Positions 56,360 through 64,000 of a stretch of DNA of 64,000 bases are shown piece by piece (position 1 is the stretch's first letter; each line of letters opens with the position of its first letter). Position numbers and translations under genes: made by a program. Source of the stretch: Gigantopelta aegis. Lineage: Eukaryota; Mollusca; Gastropoda; Neomphalida; Peltospiridae. The notes beneath the pieces are model-generated. The model saw nothing but the letters and a program-made list of their open reading frames with translations. It was not told the DNA's origin and ran no database searches. Location: the NCBI RefSeq assembly GCF_016097555.1, contig NC_054702.1, positions 107,476,628-107,540,627 of the forward strand, read 5' to 3'.

Positions 56360-56446
<87 letters not shown>
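56360..56446. repeat. (CT)n microsatellite
   Basis: About 43 CT repeats. The Arg-Glu and Ser-Leu frames across it are artefacts. Confidence 0.97.
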
Positions 56447-56447
<1 letters not shown>

Positions 56448-56652
56448 CCTTCAGCGCGCGCGCTTGTGTATTCCACAATATAATTATAATATTTGATACA
56501 TATTTTGTTTTCAAACTGAGGTTTTGTCACTTGAACTCCCCACCTGAATCCGCGCCTGCTTCATGTTTACAGATATTTTCTTAAATATAGGTCATACTAC
56601 GATTTGTGCGGATAGGACGATAGAACCAAACATTAGTTTGAAACGCACTATA

Positions 56653-56901
56653 GAATGATGCTTTTGATATGCAAATGACCTTATAGGAGAAATAACGTGC
56701 ATTCAAAAGACACAGAGATTTTTAAAAAGTGGAATTAAGTCAACTTCGTGCATTTTATATGATGATTTGTATATAAAACCTGTCGGGGTTTGGGTTTGTT
56801 TTCATGTAAATGCAAAGAAAACAAATATCGAATAGGAAATAAACGTAACATTTGCAAAAAAAACTTTGGGTCTAAATAATTGAACAGGATAATAATAACA
56901 T
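56653..56901. repeat. Right arm of the ~250-bp inverted repeat pair
   Basis: Inverse copy of 53378-53626; see that entry. Sequences outside and inside the arms differ between the two sites. Confidence 0.85.
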
Positions 56902-57029
56902 CATTTAAAAATCCAATTTTCCCATTTAAACTAAGCATGTTGTTAAACGACAAAAGTGGCTGAAAACACATATGCGATATACTAAATATTAAAATAATAA
57001 AACCAAAAGCACAAATAAAATATGCAAAT

Positions 57030-58019
57030 GAGGGGTTTATATATAATATACAGGAATGGGAAACGTTTTATACTCTCCCTTTCCGTAGCGTCAAAGATAC
57101 ATCCTTAGCATGGTTTCAATATAGAATTTTGCACAGAATCCTGGCGACTGACAGATTCTTACATATGATTCATTATATTGATTCTAATGCTTGTAGCTTC
57201 TGTAGCGATTATCCAGAAACACTACTACATTGTGACAAAGTTGATAATTTATGGAAAGAAGTAAAATCATGGATTCTGTGTAAAACAGGAAACGAAATCA
57301 ATTTCAGCAAAGATGTTGTCATATTTGGAATAACTAATAACAAAAACAGTAGCTTCATAAATTGGTTAACTATAAATATCAAGTAGTATATCTTCAGTAT
57401 GAAAATACAGAAGAAAAAAATAAATATAAATAGTGTTAAAAATATGTTAAAAACTAAATTTGATATCGAAAAATATATTCTTTTTAAAAATTGTAGCTAT
57501 GAAACATTCCATAAAAAGTGTAATCCTTGGCTTGACCTTTAACAACACCAGCAGAAATTTAGCTTCTCTGGAAATAGATTTCGTCCAAAGCAAATCTTCT
57601 TAATTGTTTTTCACAATATAGCCTTCTTTCAATGATTTTTTCTTCTCTTCCATACACAACATATTTCTTACCCTTCCAAACACTCTTTTTTTCTTTCTAT
57701 CTTCTCTTACTATTCTGGTTTGATTTTAAGTTAAATTACATCTTATATATTATCCCTATACATGTAAAATAATAATACAGTAGTAGTAATGGTAATGGTA
57801 ATGACGGTAGTGGTGATGATGATAATAATAATGATAAATGTATTATTTTCTATTTCAATTTATCCTTTAATTAATTTACAATTCCTTCCCTTCAATCTTT
57901 CTTTCTTCTTTATTTCTCTCCTTCCTTCTCTTTATTTCTATTATTTCTAGCTTCTCTGTTAACCCCATAAAACTATAAACTATGTTTTTCATGTATCTAT
58001 GTCCATTGTTACTGTTCGA

Positions 58020-58070
<51 letters not shown>

Positions 58071-58190
58071 CTATTCACTTATGTACAATGTTTAACATAT
58101 TAAATGATTGTAAAGTAGCGATACCAGGGCCCCAACCCTGGCACTACTATATTCTTTTCTGGAGTCAATAAACTGTATTTAAAAAAACAC
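57030..58190 (+). pseudogene. L1/Tx1-like LINE, 5'-truncated C-terminal part and 3' UTR
   Basis: The frame reads NIQEWETFYTLPF, LAWFQYRILHRILATDRFLH, SNACSFCSDYPETLLHC and ILGITNN-type FGITNNKNSS. The rILHRILATn.fL...dS..C.fC...pETl.Hl order is characteristic of the C-terminal end of L1/Tx1-group ORF2 proteins, with a terminal zinc knuckle. A stop after INIK at about 57387, then further matching codons, show decay. The 3' UTR contains a (TA)n tract (58022-58067) and ends aataaactgtattt plus an A run at 58188. Confidence 0.8.
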
Positions 58191-58863
58191 CTTAAGTTTC
58201 TCTAACGTTCGCGATTTTTTCGATTGGTTCCCGACGTGGCCATTTGATTTATCGTGAAGCGCGTAAACCAGTCTAGCGGACGTTTTCCTGCTTGGTCTAA
58301 ATGAACACATCGGAGGACGGAACTACCAAAAGACTGTTTTGTACTGTAATATGGTGGTATGGTCGGGAATGACGACCTTCGTTGAAGTGAAAGTGAAAGT
58401 TGAAATTCACGGTGACACAAAACCCGGCGAGCAGCTCGAAGGTACCTCGAGGGGGGCGACCTTCGCCGAATTCCTGGATCCTGGTCTGCTAGGCCCCTTC
58501 TGTGAACTCTGAGATGTGTCCTGTTCCATTTTAAAGTAAACAAAACGAAGATTGTTATCCATGAACTGTAGTCAAATGAACCATTTGCACATTAAAAATA
58601 TGTATGATTATTATTCATTTACAGACATTGTTCTGAGTAAAGGATCTCCTCGGGAGTGGCTGTCCTCCTATAGACGAGTCACTAGATAGAAATTCATAGA
58701 ATCAACCACACTTTTGCCAAATGCCCATTCGACTTTACATTGTGCATAGATACGGCCCTAACCATGTATTACGATTTTGTTGTTCAGATTTGTTGCCATA
58801 GTTAAGATGTTGCGAGGAAACGAGCCATTTTAACCAGTACACTCGTACAGTATATACATGTTC
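58191..58863. other. Unassigned stretch before the minisatellite
   Basis: A moderately GC-rich section at 58200-58540 has no recognised gene. It contains several common restriction hexamers close together (near 58445-58485), which I regard as chance. Confidence 0.35.
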
Positions 58864-61800
58864 TTGTATAGAATACCAGTATCCGTATATGCAGTGGTTG
58901 TGTAGAATACCAGTGTCTGTGTATGCGGTGATTGTGTAGAATACCAGTATCTGTGTATGCAGTGATTGTGTAGAATACCAGTGTCTGTGTATGCAGTGAT
59001 TGTGTAGAATACCAGTGTCCGTGTATGCAGTGATTGTGTAGAATACCAGTATCTGTGTATGCAGTGGTACCAGTATCTGTATATGCAGTGATTGTGTAGA
59101 ATACCAGTGTCTGTGTATGCAGTGATTGTGTAGAATACCAGTGTCCGTGTATGCAGTGATTGTGTAGAATACCAGTATCCGTATATGCAGTGGTTGTGTA
59201 GAATACCAGTATCCGTATATGCAGTGGTTGTGTAGAATACCAGTGTCTGTGTATGCAGTGGTTGTGTAGAATACCAGTATCAGTATATGCAGTGGTTGTG
59301 TAGAATACCAGTATCCGTATATGCAGTGGTTGTGTAGAATACCAGTATCCGTATATGCAGTGGTTGTGTAGAATACCAGTATCCGTATATGCAGTGGTTG
59401 TGTAGAATACCAGTGTCTGTGTATGCAGTGATTGTGTAGAATACCAGTGTCTGTGTATGCAGTGATTGTGTAGAATACCAGTATCTGTGTATGCAGTGGT
59501 TGTGTAGAATACCAGTATCCGTGTATGCAGTGGTTGTGTAGAATACCAGTATCCGTGTATGCAGTGGTTGTGTAGAATACCAGTGTCTGTGTATGCAGTG
59601 ATTGTGTAGAATACCAGTGTCTGTGTATGCAGTGATTGTGTAGAATACCAGTATCCGTGTATGCAGTGATTGTGTAGAATACCAGTATCCGTGTATGCAG
59701 TGATTGTGTAGAATACCAGCATCTGTATATGATGTGGTTGTGTAGAATACTAGTATCATTATATGCAGTGATTGTGTAGAATACCAGTGTCTGTGTATGC
59801 AGTGATTGTGTAGAATACCAGTGTCTGTGTATGCAGTGATTGTGTAGAATACCAGTATCTGTGTATGCAGTGGTACCAGTATCTGTACATGCAGTGATTG
59901 TATAGAATACCAGTGTCTGTGTATGCAGTGATTGTGTAGAATACCAGTATCCGTGTATGCAGTGATTGTGTAGAATACCAGTATCTGTGTATGCAGTGAT
60001 TGTGTAGAATACCAGTGTCTGTGTATGCAGTGATTGTGTAGAATACCAGTATCCGTGTATGCAGTGATTGTGTAGAATACCAGTATCTGTGTATGCAGTG
60101 GTACCAGTATCTGTATATGCAGTGATTGTGTAGAATACCAGTGTCTGTGTATGCAGTGATTGTGTAGAATACCAGTATCCGTGTATGCGGTGATTGTGTA
60201 GAATACCAGTATCTGTGTATGCAGTGATTGTGTAGAATACCAGTGTCTGTGTATGCAGTGATTGTGTAGAATACCAGTATCCGTGTATGCAGTGATTGTG
60301 TAGAATACCAGTATCTGTGTATGCAGTGGTACCAGTATCTGTATATGCAGTGATTGTGTAGAATACCAGTGTCTGTGTATGCAGTGATTGTGTAGAATAC
60401 CAGTATCCGTGTATGCAGTGATTGTGTAGAATACCAGTATCTGTGTATGCAGTGATTGTGTAGAATACCAGTGTCTGTGTATGCAGTGATTGTGTAGAAT
60501 ACCAGTATCTGTGTATGCAGTGGTACCAGTATCTGTATATGCAGTGATTGTGTAGAATACCAGTGTCTGTGTATGCAGTGATTGTGTAGAATACCAGTAT
60601 CCGTGTATGCAGTGATTGTGTAGAATACCAGTATCTGTGTATGCAGTGATTGTGTAGAATACCAGTGTCTGTGTATGCAGTGATTGTGTAGAATACCAGT
60701 ATCTGTGTATGCAGTGGTACCAGTATCTGTATATGCAGTGATTGTGTAGAATACCAGTGTCTGTGTATGCAGTGATTGTGTAGAATACCAGTGTCTGTGT
60801 ATGCAGTTATTGTGTAGAATACCAGTGTCTGTGTATACAGTGATTGTGTAGAATACCAGTATCCGTGTATGCAGTGGTACCAGTATCTGTGTATGCAGTG
60901 GTACCAGTATCTGTGTATGCAGTGGTACCAGTATCTGTGTATGCAGTGATTGTGTAGAATACCAGTATCTGTGTATGCAGTGATTGTGTAGAATACCAGT
61001 ATCTGTGTATGCAGTGATTGTGTAGAATACCAGTGTCTGTGTATGCAGTGATTGTGTAGAATACCAGTATCCGTGTATGCAGTGGTACCAGTATCTGTGT
61101 ATGCAGTGATTGTGTAGAATACCAGTATCTGTGTATGCAGTGATTGTGTAGAATACCAGTATCTGTGTATGCAGTGATTGTGTAGAATACCAGTATCCGT
61201 GTATGCAGTGGTACCAGTATCTGTGTATGCAGTGATTGTGTAGAATACCAGTGTCTGTGTATGCAGTGATTGTGTAGAATACCAGTGTCCGTGTATGCAG
61301 TGATTGTGTAGAATACCAGTGTCCGTGTATGCAGTGATTGTGTAGAATACCAGTATCCGTGTATGCAGTGATTGTGTAGAATACCAGTATCTGTGTATGC
61401 AGTGATTGTGTAGAATACCAGTATCCGTGTATGCAGTGGTACCAGTATCTGTGTATGCAGTGATTGTGTAGAATACCAGTGTCTGTGTATGCAGTGATTG
61501 TGTAGAATACCAGTGTCTGTGTATGCAGTGATTGTGTAGAATACCAGTGTCTGTGAATACCAGTGTCTGTGTATACCAGTATCCGTGTATGCAGTGATTG
61601 TGTAGAATACCAGTATCCGTGTATGCAGTGGTACCAGTATCTGTGTATGCAGTGGTACCAGTATCTGTGTATGCAGTGGTACCAGTATCTGTGTATGCAG
61701 TGATTGTGTAGAATACCAGTATCTGTGTATGCAGTGATTGTGTAGAATACCAGTGTCTGTGTATGCAGTGATTGTGTAGAATACCAGTATCCGTGTATGC

Positions 61801-63215
61801 AGTGGTACCAGTATCTGTGTATGCAGTGATTGTGTAGAATACCAGTATCTGTGTATGCAGTGATTGTGTAGAATACCAGTATCTGTGTATGCAGTGATTG
61901 TGTAGAATACCAGTGTCTGTGTATGCAGTGATTGTGTAGAATACCAGTGTCCGTGTATGCAGTGATTGTGTAGAATACCAGTATCCGTGTATGCCGTGAT
62001 TGTGTAGAATACCAGTATCTGTGTATGCAGTGATTGTGTAGAATACCAGTATCCGTGTATGCAGTGGTACCAGTATCTGTGTATGCAGTGATTGTGTAGA
62101 ATACCAGTATCTGTGTATGCAGTGATTATGTAGAATACCAGTATCTGTGTATGCAGTGATTGTGTAGAATACCAGTGTCTGTGTATGCAGTGATTGTGTA
62201 GAATACCAGTGTCTGTGTATGCAGTGATTGTGTAGAATACCAGTATCTGTGTATGCAGTGGTACCAGTATCTGTGTATGCAGTGATTGTGTAGAATACCA
62301 GTATCCGTGTATGCAGTGGTACCAGTATCTGTGTATGCAGTGATTGTGTAGAATACCAGTATCCGTGTATGCAGTGGTACCAGTATCTGTGTATGCAGTG
62401 ATTGTGTAGAATACCAGTATCTGTGTATGCAGTGATTGTGTAGAATACCAGTATCCGTGTATGCAGTGATTGTGTAGAATACCAGTGTCTGTGTATGCAG
62501 TGATTGTGTAGAATACCAGTATCTGTGTATGCAGTGGTACCAGTATCTGTGTATGCAGTGATTGTGTAGAATACCAGTATCCGTGTATGCAGTGGTACCA
62601 GTATCTGTGTATGCAGTGATTGTGTAGAATACCAGTATCCGTGTATGCAGTGATTGTGTAGAATACCAGTATCTGTGTATGCAGTGATTGTGTAGAATAC
62701 CAGTATCCGTGTATGCAGTGGTACCAGTATCTGTGTATGCAGTGATTGTGTAGAATACCAGTATCCGTGTATGCAGTGATTGTGTAGAATACCAGTATCC
62801 GTGTATGCAGTGATTGTGTAGAATACCAGTGTCTGTGTATGCAGTGAATTTGTAGAATACCAGTATCTGTGTATGCAGTGGTACCAGTATCTGTGTATGC
62901 AGTGATTGTGTAGAATACCAGTATCCGTGTATGCAGTGGTACCAGTGTCTGTGTATGCAGTGATTGTGTAGAATACCAGTATCCGTGTATGCAGTGATTG
63001 TGTAGAATACCAGTATCTGTGTATGCAGTGATTGTGTAGAATACCAGTATCCGTGTATGCAGTGGTACCAGTATCTGTGTATGCAGTGATTGTGTAGAAT
63101 ACCAGTATCCGTGTATGCAGTGATTGTGTAGAATACCAGTGTCTGTGTATGCAGTGATTGTGTAGAATACCAGTGTCTGTGTATGCAGTGATTGTGTAGA
63201 ATACCAGTATCAGTG
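58864..63215. repeat. 34/24-bp minisatellite, about 4.35 kb, with higher-order structure
   Basis: The basic unit is accagtatctgtgtatgcag followed by tgattgtgtagaat (34 bp). A shorter form lacks tgtgtagaat and reads ...tgcagtggt (24 bp). There are roughly 130 units with variants tatct, tatcc, tgtct and tgtcc. Short units are not placed at random: between about 59871 and 60715 they recur at spacings of 228, 228, 194 and 194 bp, that is one short plus six or five long units. Neither form has a stop on the minus strand in any phase, so long open frames (up to 364 codons) appear there without being genes. Confidence 0.97.
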
Positions 63216-63372
63216 TCCAATCGTCCTATTATTGGTAGTAGCTCAAACTTAATTTTATTTCCTAATATATAATTATGTATACTGCTTCGTACGTACGAAA
63301 TTATTGAGAGATAAAACGTCCAGTGTGGGCTACTACAAACATTAAGGCGACTAGAAACGTAGTGAATATACA

Positions 63373-63431
<59 letters not shown>

Positions 63432-63765
63432 GATACTTAATTTTAGCTGGAAACATTGTACAATGCAGAGAAATTTTGGGCAGTCTCTTTCTGAGATCAA
63501 CACAGTCTCTGTCTGCAAAAATCACAATTAGAAGATAGTATTGCTATTAAAGTCGTAAAAGGGTCCAACGAGTTGTGCGACAAAGCCATTATATGGCCAC
63601 AGAATAATATCGAACGTGTACATTACTTTATTAGGCAAGGTACTAAATATGTATTTCAATGTACAGGTTTAAATGTTAATACTACAGTAATTCCATATTA
63701 ACGATATTATTAACAACTAACAGATTAATTTTCGTTTAGTAGATATATAATATATGCTGGCTTAC
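63216..63765. other. Non-coding, with (TA)n at 63376-63430
   Basis: A TA microsatellite and AT-rich sequence. It would be intron if the next exon call is right. Confidence 0.5.
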
Positions 63766-63927
63766 CTGTGGCCACTTCGGTGTCAGAAATATGTCGTCTG
63801 TTTGTATGCCCATGTGGCGTACCCCAGGTATGATTGTTGTCATTGTTTGGTTGACTTTTAGTCTTCCGGTAATGGTGGCATTTCCGTTATTAGCTGACCA
63901 TTCTGAATGCATTAGCAGGGCCCAGAA
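63766..63927 (-). CDS. Candidate host exon, 162 bp, unknown protein
   Basis: On the minus strand, an acceptor (gttttgacag) precedes 63927 and a donor (CACAG|GTAAGC) follows 63766. The interval is exactly 54 codons, and only one of its three frames is open: it begins FWALLMHSEWSANNG, continues NATITGRLKVNQTMTTIIPG and ends GIQTDDIFLTPKWPQ. Phase is 0 at both ends. Two N-glycosylation sequons (NAT, NQT) hint at an extracellular or lumenal segment. I do not recognise the family. If real, the window's right edge lies within a minus-strand host gene and the minisatellite sits in an intron or 3' flank. Confidence 0.45.
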
Positions 63928-64000
63928 CTGTCAAAACAGCATGAGACTTTACAAAGTTTTAGTGTCTAGCGAAATGAGCGAAAATAAAATGTGTCTTGAC

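Noticed and set aside
58440-58490. Cluster of KpnI-, XhoI-, EcoRI- and BamHI-like hexamers suggesting vector sequence
   Set aside because: The surrounding bases are not a polylinker I know, the sites are spaced apart, and both flanks continue as ordinary genomic DNA.
58864-63215. CRISPR array
   Set aside because: The units are contiguous near-identical repeats without unique spacers, in a eukaryotic setting.
58802-63220. Long minus-strand proteins of repeated HNHCIHRHWYSTQ type
   Set aside because: The 34-bp unit lacks stops in every minus phase, so any array of it stays open. No start context or non-repeat sequence supports a gene.

Overview
The window looks like intergenic and intronic DNA from an animal genome, most likely a mollusc. 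This rests on repeat content and is inference. The SINEs are the composite tRNA-headed kind with a shared body and tail that I associate with gastropods and bivalves. The LINE clades, an MADF-bearing Harbinger element and a P2X7-type cysteine domain fit the same setting. I see no rRNA or tRNA gene, no CRISPR array and no complete host gene. Only two stretches look host-like: a first exon with a P2X7 C-terminal-like domain (5674-6014) and a 162-base exon at the right edge on the minus strand (63766-63927).

Layout. 1-6 kb: microsatellites, small terminal-inverted-repeat elements (one hAT-like with an 8-bp target duplication, one long foldback) and the P2X7-like exon. 6-11.6 kb: gatctcgcc-rich repeat, a SINE, and copy A of an unnamed DNA element interrupted by a LINE fragment. 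12.2-20.1 kb: a Tc1 element with an open transposase, then a Harbinger element carrying a second open Tc1 in its intron and a Mutator-like MITE in its first exon. 20-28.7 kb: a SINE, an SGNH-hydrolase-like remnant, and a nearly full-length I-group LINE on the minus strand. 28.7-35.4 kb: mostly non-coding, with SINEs, small elements and short motif repeats. 35.4-37.8 kb: a LINE with no reverse transcriptase section. 38.8-40.8 kb: a triple nest (SINE, then a TIR element, then a solo LTR). 41.5-46.7 kb: a compact Polinton-like virus fossil with terminal inverted repeats and an apparent 6-bp target duplication. 46.8-53.2 kb: two SINEs, then copy B of the unnamed DNA element, split by a LINE with a 909-codon open frame. 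53.3-58.2 kb: a decayed IS630/mariner-like transposase, a SINE and an L1/Tx1-like LINE tail. 58.9-63.2 kb: a 34/24-bp minisatellite of about 4.35 kb with higher-order structure.

The genes do not form a pathway. What the window records is the order of insertions: several elements can be dated against each other because one interrupts another and the target duplications are still visible. The most unusual items are the 5.2-kb virus-like fossil, the Mutator-like MITE whose removal restores a Harbinger reading frame, the paired copies of the unnamed DNA element each hit by a related LINE, and the two open Tc1 transposases.
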